NCBI RefSeq assembly: GCF_963676935.1 | Contig: NZ_OY781470.1 | Location: forward strand, 2,328,680 to 2,392,679 | Length of the DNA stretch: 64,000 bases | Reading direction: 5' to 3' | From: Halarcobacter sp. | GTDB taxonomy: Bacteria > Campylobacterota > Campylobacteria > Campylobacterales > Arcobacteraceae | In this document: piece by piece, positions 55,889 to 63,175 of the stretch | Numbering within the stretch: the first letter of the stretch is position 1 | Layout of the letters: each line of letters begins with the position of its first letter | Made by a program: the position numbers and the translations under genes | The notes under the pieces: model-generated | Database searches by the model: none | What the model saw: only the letters and a program-made list of their open reading frames with translations | What the model was told of the DNA's origin: nothing

Positions 55889-56824
55889 TTACTTAGAACT
55901 TTCTTCTAACTTTTCAATTAATGTTTTAACTGAACTAACTGATTTAGAAAACTCACTTTTTTCAATATCATTTAACTCTTTTTCAATAATTGTTTCAGCA
56001 CCATTTTTACCTAAAACAACAGGAACACCAATCACAACATCTTTATGACCATACTCTCCATCTAACTTCATAGCACATGGAAAAATTTCTTTTTTATCTT
56101 TCAAAATAGCCTCCACCATTAATGCTGTAGAATTGGCAGGAGCATAATAAGCAGAACCTGTCTGCAATAGTTTAACTATCTCTATACCACCATTCTTTGT
56201 TTTTTCTACAATCTCAGATATCTCTTTATCATTTAAAAAATCTTTTAGTGGTTTGTCATCTACAGTAGTTGAATTTATAAGTGGAATCATTTCATCTCCA
56301 TGACCACCTAAAACCAATGTTTTTATATTTTTAGGGCCTACTTTTTCTTTTATAAAATGACACAGCCTTGAAGTATCAAGGACTCCAGCCATTCCAAGAA
56401 TTTTATTTCTTTTCCATTTCGAAGCTTTTAATGCCCAGTAAACCATTGCATCAAGAGGGTTAGATACAATTATGATAATTGCATTTTCATTGTATTTAAT
56501 AACATTTTTTACAATAGAAGTCATGATTTTTGCATTTGTAAATAGTAAATCATCTCTACTCATGTTAGGTTTTCTAGGAATACCTGCAGTGATCACAACG
56601 ATATCGCAATCACAAAAATCTTCATCATTTGAAATAGCTTTTACTATTGTTTTTGAATTAATACAACTTACTGCTTGAGAGATATCTAATGCCATAGCTT
56701 GCGTAAAGTTATCTCTAATATCTTTTAATAAAATACAATCACACAAGTTTTTCATAACAAGTGTAAATGCTAAAGTTGAACCAACATTTCCAACACCAAC
56801 TATACCTACTTTTTTTTTCTTCAA
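55889..56824 (-). CDS. mdh: NAD-dependent malate dehydrogenase
   Basis: A 311-residue lactate/malate dehydrogenase-fold enzyme. It has GIVGVGNVGSTLAFTL (NAD site), ITAGIPRKPNMSRDDLL (the first Arg of PRKPNMSR is the malate-selective position; lactate enzymes have Gln), VSNPLDAMVY, GMAGVLDTSRL and LGGHGDEMIPL (catalytic His). The upstream ATG (56890) lies above the predicted transcription start and has no ribosome-binding site. TTG at 56824 has AAGGA 7 bp upstream and starts directly at the fold, so I chose it. It may support TCA flux from acetyl-CoA produced by the pathway. Confidence 0.9.
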   Translation of the reverse strand: MKKKKVGIVGVGNVGSTLAFTLVMKNLCDCILLKDIRDNFTQAMALDISQAVSCINSKTIVKAISNDEDFCDCDIVVITAGIPRKPNMSRDDLLFTNAKIMTSIVKNVIKYNENAIIIIVSNPLDAMVYWALKASKWKRNKILGMAGVLDTSRLCHFIKEKVGPKNIKTLVLGGHGDEMIPLINSTTVDDKPLKDFLNDKEISEIVEKTKNGGIEIVKLLQTGSAYYAPANSTALMVEAILKDKKEIFPCAMKLDGEYGHKDVVIGVPVVLGKNGAETIIEKELNDIEKSEFSKSVSSVKTLIEKLEESSK

Positions 56825-56848
56825 TCTAAATTCCTTCAATCTAAATTC
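56819..56848. repeat. 15-bp tandem duplication at the mdh start
   Basis: CTTCAATCTAAATTC is repeated exactly twice in tandem (56819-56833, 56834-56848). On the minus strand it duplicates the GAATTTAGATTGAAG start region, giving two in-frame TTG candidates, at 56824 and 56839. The second copy supplies AAGGA to the 56824 start. Confidence 0.8.
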
Positions 56849-56853
56849 TTTTA

Positions 56854-56886
56854 AGTATATAAGAAAATATTCGCGAAATAATCGCT
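56854..56886 (-). promoter_or_regulatory. mdh promoter with TGCGATT-type direct repeat
   Basis: Minus-strand AGCGATTATTTCGCGAAT (56886 to 56869), then 9 bp, then TATACT (56859 to 56854). Predicted start near 56847. This is the third copy of the element; the site also lies 28 bp upstream of the divergent kinase promoter's -10, so autoregulation is possible. Confidence 0.6.
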
Positions 56887-56910
56887 TCATTTAATTAAAA
56901 ATTTTTTATA

Positions 56911-56919
56911 TGTTATAAT
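56911..56919 (+). promoter_or_regulatory. Extended -10 of the sensor kinase/regulator operon
   Basis: TGTTATAAT, a perfect extended -10, gives a start near 56926 just ahead of a GAGGTGGGGAA ribosome-binding sequence and the kinase ATG. It suggests constitutive expression of the two-component pair. Confidence 0.55.
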
Positions 56920-56937
56920 TTTTATTGAGGTGGGGAA

Positions 56938-58230
56938 ATGATAGATGTAAGAAAAAAGATTTTTGATTTAAAAAGAATAGCAAGTAAATTTTCTTTAATT
57001 TATGTGGTTATTGGAGTAGTTGGATTAATCTCTTTAGATAGTTTAGTTAGTGCATACTCTATTAACAAAAATTTAGAAGTTCAAAGCCCATTTATTTATG
57101 GTGTTTTCTTTATAGTATTTACTGGAATAATACTTTATTTAATGATAAGTCACATGCAAAATGTTATAAAAAATATTGATAAAGCATATAAGGAACTAAA
57201 GAAAAAAGAGAAAGATAGATTAGCCCCTTACGAATTTGCTCTTGATCATTCTGTTGATGCTATTCACTGGTTTACTTTAGATGGAAAATATATTTATGTA
57301 AATGAGGCTACATGTAAAATGGATGGTTATTCAAAAGAAGAATTTGAAGAATTATATTTAGAGGATATTGACCCAAATTTTACAAGAGAAACTGCAATTA
57401 CTTGTATGAAAGATATAGAAAAAACGCCAAATTGGAGGTTAGAATCAATCCATAAAAGAAAAGATGGGTCAACCTATCCTGTGGAGGTTTCAGGTCATGC
57501 TTTTACTTACAATGGCAAAAAATATATTTGTGCTTTTGCTAGAGATATGACAAAAAGAATTGAAAGTAGAAAAAAAATCACAAATATGAATGAAGAGTTA
57601 CAAAAATCTGTAAAAGAAAAAGAGATTTTATTAAAAGAGATTCACCATAGGGTTAAAAACAATATGGAAATAATTTCATCACTTCTTAATATGCAAGCAA
57701 ACAAATCTGATGATTTGAAATTTAAAGAAGCAATGAAAGAGAGTAGAAGTAAAATTCATGCAATGGCGCTTGTTCATGAATTTTTATATCTTGGTGAAAA
57801 TCTAGCTTATATAAATGTAAATGAATATATCGAAAGATTGATTGATGATATTACTGAATTATATGAATTTAGTAATACACAAATAGATTATGACTTAAAT
57901 ATTGACAAATTAGAGTTTTCTATAAATAGATGTATACAAGTTGGAATGCTTTTACATGAACTTTGTGTAAATGCATTTAAATACGCTTTTAGTGAAGAAA
58001 AAAGAAATCTCTTATGTGTACATATGAAACTTGTTGAAGATGAAATTCATATGAAAATCAGAGATAATGGAGAAGGATTAAAAGATTTAACAAAGTTAGA
58101 TAAAGCAGATTCAATTGGTATGCAACTTATCCATTCTATTGTTGATTTTCAATTACATGGAACAATTAACTTTAAAAACAATAATGGTCTTGAATGTGAT
58201 ATTATCTTTCCACAAAAGGAGGTTAAGTAA
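56938..58230 (+). CDS. Membrane histidine kinase with cytoplasmic PAS and HisKA_2 domain
   Basis: A 430-residue kinase. TM1 (about 17-40) and TM2 (about 51-72) are joined by a loop of only about ten residues, so it has no periplasmic sensor. A PAS domain spans about 95-207 (FALDHSVDAIHWFTLDGKYI, YICAFARDMTKR). The HisKA_2 phospho-acceptor is in KEIHHRVKNNMEI (His237, or 236), and HATPase with LHELCVNAFKYAF and IRDNGEGLKDL follows. Sensing is therefore probably cytoplasmic or intramembrane. Its stop overlaps the regulator start (TAATG). It sits between the catechol and phenol blocks, so it is the probable effector sensor for both. Confidence 0.92.
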   Translation: MIDVRKKIFDLKRIASKFSLIYVVIGVVGLISLDSLVSAYSINKNLEVQSPFIYGVFFIVFTGIILYLMISHMQNVIKNIDKAYKELKKKEKDRLAPYEFALDHSVDAIHWFTLDGKYIYVNEATCKMDGYSKEEFEELYLEDIDPNFTRETAITCMKDIEKTPNWRLESIHKRKDGSTYPVEVSGHAFTYNGKKYICAFARDMTKRIESRKKITNMNEELQKSVKEKEILLKEIHHRVKNNMEIISSLLNMQANKSDDLKFKEAMKESRSKIHAMALVHEFLYLGENLAYINVNEYIERLIDDITELYEFSNTQIDYDLNIDKLEFSINRCIQVGMLLHELCVNAFKYAFSEEKRNLLCVHMKLVEDEIHMKIRDNGEGLKDLTKLDKADSIGMQLIHSIVDFQLHGTINFKNNNGLECDIIFPQKEVK

Positions 58231-58991
58231 TGAGTAAAACAAAAATTTTAATAATAGAAGATGAACCAATAATTGCCTTAAACCTAAAACAAGTATTGAC
58301 TGAACTTGGGTATGAACCTTGTGGCATTTCAAATAATAGATGCAATACAATAAAACTTTTAGAAGAAAAAATCAAACCTGACTTGGTTCTTATGGATATC
58401 TATTTGCAAGGTCCAACTACAGGAATAGAATTAGCAAAAGAATTAAGAAAAAATCAACTTCCAGATGTACCTGTAATTTTTTTAACTGCTAATTCAGAAC
58501 TTGCTACAATTAAAGAAGCCTCTGAATCTTTTGCATATGGATATTTAATTAAACCATATAAAAAAAGTCATCTGCAAGCAGCAATAGAGGTTGCCTTAAA
58601 AAAGGCAGAAGAGGATAATAAAAATAAGTTTGATTTAAATGCAGTTAAAAATGTAAATAGAACTTTGGAACACAAATTGTCCCTTGATATTGAAACTAAA
58701 TCTAGAACTATAAAACTAAAATATGGTTATCTTTTTGATAAAGAGAAAGAGGTTTTATATTTCGGGGATGAGCCTGTAAAACTAACTTCAAAAGAGATAA
58801 AAATCATAAAAGTTCTATGCCAAACACCAGGACAAAATGTTTCTCAAGAGCAATTAGAATATGCGATTTGGCAAGATGAACCAGCTGGATATGCTGCTTT
58901 TAGATCACTTCTATTTAGACTTAGAAATAAAATTCACAAAGATTTAATAATAAATCAAAACAATACAGGATACAAAATAGAGTTACTTTAA
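58230..58991 (+). CDS. Response regulator with OmpR/PhoB-type winged helix
   Basis: A 253-residue regulator. The receiver domain is at about 4-125, with acidic pocket IIEDEP, phospho-acceptor Asp56 in LVLMDIYLQ, Thr86 in VIFLTANSE and Lys108 in YLIKPYKK. The C-terminal winged helix (about 165-253) shows VKLTSKEIKIIKVLCQTPGQ, SQEQLEYAIWQ and the recognition-helix region FRSLLFRLRNKIHKDLIINQ. OmpR-type domains bind tandem direct repeats about one helical turn apart. This fits the 11-bp-period repeats found upstream of dmpQ, mdh and the porin. A long linker separates the two domains. Confidence 0.92.
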   Translation: MSKTKILIIEDEPIIALNLKQVLTELGYEPCGISNNRCNTIKLLEEKIKPDLVLMDIYLQGPTTGIELAKELRKNQLPDVPVIFLTANSELATIKEASESFAYGYLIKPYKKSHLQAAIEVALKKAEEDNKNKFDLNAVKNVNRTLEHKLSLDIETKSRTIKLKYGYLFDKEKEVLYFGDEPVKLTSKEIKIIKVLCQTPGQNVSQEQLEYAIWQDEPAGYAAFRSLLFRLRNKIHKDLIINQNNTGYKIELL

Positions 58992-59106
58992 ATACAGTAA
59001 AAGATAGTCAAATCAAAGTCAATGTTTAGATATTAATGTAGAAAAAGAAACTACAAAACAATAAAATATTTTAGCCTTATTTTGATATTTGAAAAATCAT
59101 TATTCT

Positions 59107-59910
59107 CTACATTAAAGAATAAATCATCTTAATACTTAAAATTAAAGGTAGAACTGCAAACAGCTTTTTCATCAAATCAATATTAATCTTATGTACCAAT
59201 GAAACACCAATTGGTGCAGTTAAAAAACTAGCAACAGATACACAAACAAATGCAACTAAATTTACATACCCTATTGAATAAGTATCAAAAGAGCTTGTAC
59301 CATATCCATTTACAATATATCCTAATGTCCCAGATATAGCAATTGGTACACCAATAGCTGATGAGGTTGCAATAGCTTTTCTTATATCAATATTTTGCAT
59401 AACTAAATAAGGAACACTTAAAATCCCTCCACCAATAGAAACAAGTGAAGACAAAGCACCTATTATACTACCTGACAAAACTTGTGTTTTTTTAGAGAAA
59501 ATTTTATATTCAGCTTTTGGTTTTTTACCAATAAACATCTGGATTGCAGAATAAAACATAAATATCCCAAAGATTATAGATAGATAAAAGGAGTCTAATT
59601 GTGAAGCTATAAAAGTAGCTAAAAAAGTACCTATTAATATACCTGGAACCATAAGTTTTACAATACTCCACTCTATTGCTTTTTTCTTTTGTTGAGCTCG
59701 CACACTAGAAAGAGAAGTTATGATTATAATAGACATAGATGTTCCAAGTGCTAGATGCACAACAATAGTTGAATCAATTCCTTTACTTAAAAAAATAGAT
59801 GAAAGGACTGGTACAATAATACCTCCTCCACCTATTCCAAAAAGTCCTGATATTATACCTACGAAACCGCCTAAAAGTAAAAAGTAAATCAAAGTTTCAA
59901 TCTCAAACAT
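59107..59910 (-). CDS. TSUP family transporter (TauE/SafE)
   Basis: A 267-residue membrane protein with about eight helices and the two family repeats FVGIISGLFGIGGGGIIVP (split) and ALSSLVSIGGGILSVPYLV. TSUP proteins move sulfite, sulfoacetate, thiosulfate or organic anions, usually outward. It directly follows dmpP (16 bp) with its own AAGG ribosome-binding site, so it is the last gene of the phenol hydroxylase operon. Its substrate here might be an aromatic or acidic intermediate; that is inference from position. Confidence 0.87.
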   Translation of the reverse strand: MFEIETLIYFLLLGGFVGIISGLFGIGGGGIIVPVLSSIFLSKGIDSTIVVHLALGTSMSIIIITSLSSVRAQQKKKAIEWSIVKLMVPGILIGTFLATFIASQLDSFYLSIIFGIFMFYSAIQMFIGKKPKAEYKIFSKKTQVLSGSIIGALSSLVSIGGGILSVPYLVMQNIDIRKAIATSSAIGVPIAISGTLGYIVNGYGTSSFDTYSIGYVNLVAFVCVSVASFLTAPIGVSLVHKINIDLMKKLFAVLPLILSIKMIYSLM

Positions 59911-59926
59911 AATCTATACCTTATTA

Positions 59927-60985
59927 TTATAATGATCTAAATAATGGACTTCTTTGGTTATCTCCACTTAAATCTGCTTTCGAAAAAAACTTTTCTATAT
60001 GAATATCTCTTTCATATAATCTCCCTCTCATTAATACTGTAATACAAGAATCAAGCATAGCAGGTGGCCCACATAAATATGCCTTATGATTAGAAAAGTC
60101 ATTATCATAGGTTTTAATTGCTACATCATTTAAATAACCAGTTTCACCACTCCAATTTTCTAAATTATCACCTGAGAGGACTGGAATATATCTAAAGTTT
60201 TCATGCTCTTTTTCTAATTTTTTAAAAAGTGAAGAATAATATAATTCATCTTCATTTCTTGCTCCATGAAATAAAGTAATTGGTAAATCACATCCCCTTT
60301 GCAATAAATCTTCAATCATAGATTTGGGACTTGAAAGTCCTGAACCACCAGCGAAAAACATCATAGGTTTTTGAGCTGATTCTTTTACAAAAAATCTTCC
60401 AAATGGACCTGTAATTTTAAATTCATCTCCAATTTTACAATTTTGGTGAATTAAAGGTGTTACTTCACCATCATTAACTAAAGAGATATTTAACTCTATT
60501 GTTTTAGTATCTTTTGGTGATGTAGCTATTGAAAAAGCTCTTGGTTCTTCAAATCCTGGCATATAAAATTGCACATACTGACCAGCTTGAAAATCAATCT
60601 CTTCATTTAACTCTAAAACTATCCCTTTTATTCTAGGGGTTAAATCTTTTATTTCAATAACTTTCCCCTTAAAATCTTTAACTGGAATTGTTCTAGCATC
60701 TTCATCTTCATCTATATCAGCTTCAATTGCACAATCTTCTTTCAAAGTTGAAGTACAAGCTAAACATTTTCCTTCATCTCTTTCCATATCCATTAGTGCA
60801 AAAGGTGAAGCTTCCCCATGGTCAATTTCACCTTCTAAAAGTTCAATCTTGCACGTTCCACATAAACCATGGTTACATGCATGGGGTAGATATACCCCTT
60901 GCCTTAATGCAGCATCAAGGATTGTTTGTCCCTCTTCCACCTCAACAACATCTCCAGTTGGTTCAATCTCTAATGTATAACTCAT
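59927..60985 (-). CDS. dmpP: Phenol hydroxylase reductase component (P5)
   Basis: Transfers electrons from NADH through FAD and a [2Fe-2S] centre to the oxygenase. The 352 residues contain an N-terminal plant-type ferredoxin domain (CNHGLCGTC with fourth Cys in KCLACTST), a FAD-binding barrel (EEPRAFSIATSP, the RxxS flavin motif) and a NAD domain (MMFFAGGSGLSSPKSM, KAYLCGPPAMLDS). The length matches DmpP. Its start lies 1 bp after the dmpO stop. Confidence 0.97.
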   Translation of the reverse strand: MSYTLEIEPTGDVVEVEEGQTILDAALRQGVYLPHACNHGLCGTCKIELLEGEIDHGEASPFALMDMERDEGKCLACTSTLKEDCAIEADIDEDEDARTIPVKDFKGKVIEIKDLTPRIKGIVLELNEEIDFQAGQYVQFYMPGFEEPRAFSIATSPKDTKTIELNISLVNDGEVTPLIHQNCKIGDEFKITGPFGRFFVKESAQKPMMFFAGGSGLSSPKSMIEDLLQRGCDLPITLFHGARNEDELYYSSLFKKLEKEHENFRYIPVLSGDNLENWSGETGYLNDVAIKTYDNDFSNHKAYLCGPPAMLDSCITVLMRGRLYERDIHIEKFFSKADLSGDNQRSPLFRSL

Positions 60986-60986
60986 C

Positions 60987-61352
60987 TTACATTCCTAAAC
61001 CGTTTAATCCCTTTAGAGTTGGCGTTTCAAACTGTATTAATGATTTATGGTCAATGCCATTCTCTTCTAAAGACTTTTCTTTTTGTGGGTTAAATGGTTC
61101 ACCATTTAACTGCCAATTTATCTGCGTAGTATCCCAATCAAGTTTTTCAAAATCTGGGTGATCTTTGAAACAACTTGGAAGTACATCATTTAACAATGCA
61201 TTAAAAGGCATTGCAGGTGGTAAAGGAAAAGCCATAGCTGAATTTATCATTCTATGTTTATCCCATCCTACATAAACTACAATATTACCATGAAAATTTT
61301 CTACTACATCCCTTGTCTTTGGGTTATAATCTCCAATATGTTTTGTTGCCAT
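60987..61352 (-). CDS. dmpO: Phenol hydroxylase component P4
   Basis: A small 121-residue oxygenase subunit of the (alpha-beta-gamma)2 hydroxylase. It is the gamma-type subunit in toluene/phenol diiron hydroxylases. Family blocks: IGDYNPKTRDVVENFHGNIV, YVGWDKHRMINSAMAFPLPP, PFNALLNDVLPSCFKDHPDF and WQLNGEPFNPQ. AGGAG lies 6 bp before the ATG. It lies between dmpN and dmpP in canonical order. Confidence 0.95.
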   Translation of the reverse strand: MATKHIGDYNPKTRDVVENFHGNIVVYVGWDKHRMINSAMAFPLPPAMPFNALLNDVLPSCFKDHPDFEKLDWDTTQINWQLNGEPFNPQKEKSLEENGIDHKSLIQFETPTLKGLNGLGM

Positions 61353-61361
61353 TTTTACTCC

Positions 61362-62882
61362 TTATGATTGACCATGCCAAGATTTAAATGCTGCTTCATC
61401 TTGTGAACCAACAAAGTCACAGTTGTCTTGTCCAAATTTAACTTTATACCAGTCTAAAACTTCAGGTAATGTTGCCCCACCACAATTTCCTTGGAAAATT
61501 TGATGTACTGGTAACCAAGAATATACATACTTTTCTGGCTCATTTTCAAAAATTTCTTTACAGTGGTCTGAACAGAAATGATATCTTTCACCTTTATATT
61601 TACCCTGCTTATGAACATATTGCATTGGATCATCTTTTTCAACTTCTGTAAATAACATTGGTACTTGACATACTTGACAAAGTTGAGGTAGCATCTCAGA
61701 ATAATATCTATTTCCCTCTTCTTCTCTTTTTTTCCAATGTTCATAAATTGGTCTATAGTATTTATCAAAAGTATTTGGATACTTTTGGCTTAACCAGTCC
61801 ATTTTTTCCTCACTAGGAATCCATGTATGCATAGCTGCTGGTGCAGCATGAGTATATAATGTTAACCACACTTGATGAGACAAATGCTCTTTTTCGGCTG
61901 CAACAGTACCTGTACATTCTGGAACTTTGATACCGTATCTTTCTAAATCTTTAAATAATCCAACAGTATTTTCTTCAAAATATAATTCCCATGCTTCTTT
62001 CCATGATTGTGGAGATTCAGGTAACATATAATCCATCATAGCTGCAACTAATGCTAAAACTCTATAACCTCTCCAAGTCCATTTATCAATCCATTTTTGA
62101 ACAATAGGAACATTATCTGGGTCTTGTTCTAACATAAATTTAATAGCTTGAAGACCTAAAGTCATATGTCTTGCTTCATCACTTTGTGCTGAAAAACCAA
62201 AGGTTACAGTTGCCATATCTCCATTATATGCTGCACCACTCATAAATGGTACAAATAGAAGGTTAGTTAATACATATTCAAATGAAAAACCAATAGCAAT
62301 CATAAATTCAAATGGTCCAGCTGACCTTGCATCATCAAAAAATGATTTAGGAACAGATAAATACCATACTCTATCATGCCAATGTGAAAATTCAGAGAAT
62401 CCATTAAAATACTTATTATAATGACTTAATGTATGTATTTGAGTTTGAGCATGTCTTAATTCATCAATTGATTGCATTTGACAAGCAACTCTTGGACCAT
62501 CACCTCTAAAGTTTCTTGCAACATGTGCAAAACCTCTATTTGCTTGATATTCAAGTGGCGTTACACCTTGTAAAAATAGTTTCAATGCTGATACATATCT
62601 TGCATCAGAAATATTTTTTTGTCCATGGTTTTGTGCAAATGCATCTATAATTGCATATAGTTTTTTATCTTTTTCCCCTTGATATTTCCAATATGCATCC
62701 ATTGTCATTCTAAATGGATCTTCCCAAGCTTCCCAATCATGAATCTTAATACCCTCATATTTATCATAAGGAAAAACCTTGTCCATATCTTGATAAGTAG
62801 TTTCCCATCCAAGCCTTGTCATATGCTTGTACTTATCCTTCATACTTAATCTTTTTTTTCTTTTTTTAATATCCATAGTCAT
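61362..62882 (-). CDS. dmpN: Phenol hydroxylase large oxygenase component (P3)
   Basis: Diiron catalytic subunit that ortho-hydroxylates phenol to catechol. The 506 residues show the four-helix-bundle iron ligands in ExxH pairs, SIDELRHAQTQIH and SAQSDEARHMTLG, plus RGFAHVARNFRGDGP and MLPESPQSWKEAWELYF (split). A late cysteine-containing block (LCQVCQVPMLF, HFCSDHCKEIFENEP) is the YHS-like C-terminal element of DmpN/TouA-type subunits. AGGAG precedes the ATG at 62882. The length is slightly below the Pseudomonas DmpN (517). Confidence 0.97.
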   Translation of the reverse strand: MTMDIKKRKKRLSMKDKYKHMTRLGWETTYQDMDKVFPYDKYEGIKIHDWEAWEDPFRMTMDAYWKYQGEKDKKLYAIIDAFAQNHGQKNISDARYVSALKLFLQGVTPLEYQANRGFAHVARNFRGDGPRVACQMQSIDELRHAQTQIHTLSHYNKYFNGFSEFSHWHDRVWYLSVPKSFFDDARSAGPFEFMIAIGFSFEYVLTNLLFVPFMSGAAYNGDMATVTFGFSAQSDEARHMTLGLQAIKFMLEQDPDNVPIVQKWIDKWTWRGYRVLALVAAMMDYMLPESPQSWKEAWELYFEENTVGLFKDLERYGIKVPECTGTVAAEKEHLSHQVWLTLYTHAAPAAMHTWIPSEEKMDWLSQKYPNTFDKYYRPIYEHWKKREEEGNRYYSEMLPQLCQVCQVPMLFTEVEKDDPMQYVHKQGKYKGERYHFCSDHCKEIFENEPEKYVYSWLPVHQIFQGNCGGATLPEVLDWYKVKFGQDNCDFVGSQDEAAFKSWHGQS

Positions 62883-62891
62883 AATAAGCTC

Positions 62892-63167
62892 CTAATTATC
62901 CCAATAAATTATAAAATGATCATAATCTTCATCAACATTTCCAGCAAGAGTGATTAAACAAAGTTGTAACTCTTGAGGATCCCATTCTCTTCCTATAATC
63001 TCTTCCATAGTTTCAGCATTTATTACTAATCTGTCAGGACAAGTAATTCTAATCATTGCAGGTTGGTTTTCAACTATCGCATTTATATTATCTTTTTGCA
63101 CTGCTTGAACTATTGGTCTTGCCTCTTCTACATCTTGAAGAACTAAAAGTACATTATTCTCTGCCAT
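62892..63167 (-). CDS. dmpM: Phenol hydroxylase effector protein (P2)
   Basis: A 91-residue cofactor-free coupling protein that docks on the oxygenase and gates its activity (MmoB/DmpM family). The sequence VLLVLQDVEEARPIVQAVQK, DRLVINAETMEEIIGREWDP and LQLCLITLAGNVDEDYDHFI (each shortened) matches DmpM throughout. AGGAG lies 6 bp before the ATG. It sits in canonical order between dmpL and dmpN. Confidence 0.96.
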   Translation of the reverse strand: MAENNVLLVLQDVEEARPIVQAVQKDNINAIVENQPAMIRITCPDRLVINAETMEEIIGREWDPQELQLCLITLAGNVDEDYDHFIIYWDN

Positions 63168-63175
63168 ATTCTCTC

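Noticed and set aside
56825-56890. Longer N-terminus for malate dehydrogenase from the ATG at 56890
   Set aside because: It would overlap the regulatory repeat and the -10 box, adds a non-homologous stretch containing a translated duplication, and lacks a ribosome-binding site.
60727-61161. 144-codon plus-strand frame across dmpP/dmpO
   Set aside because: Antisense to two well-matched genes; its translation has no family features and it crosses their junction.
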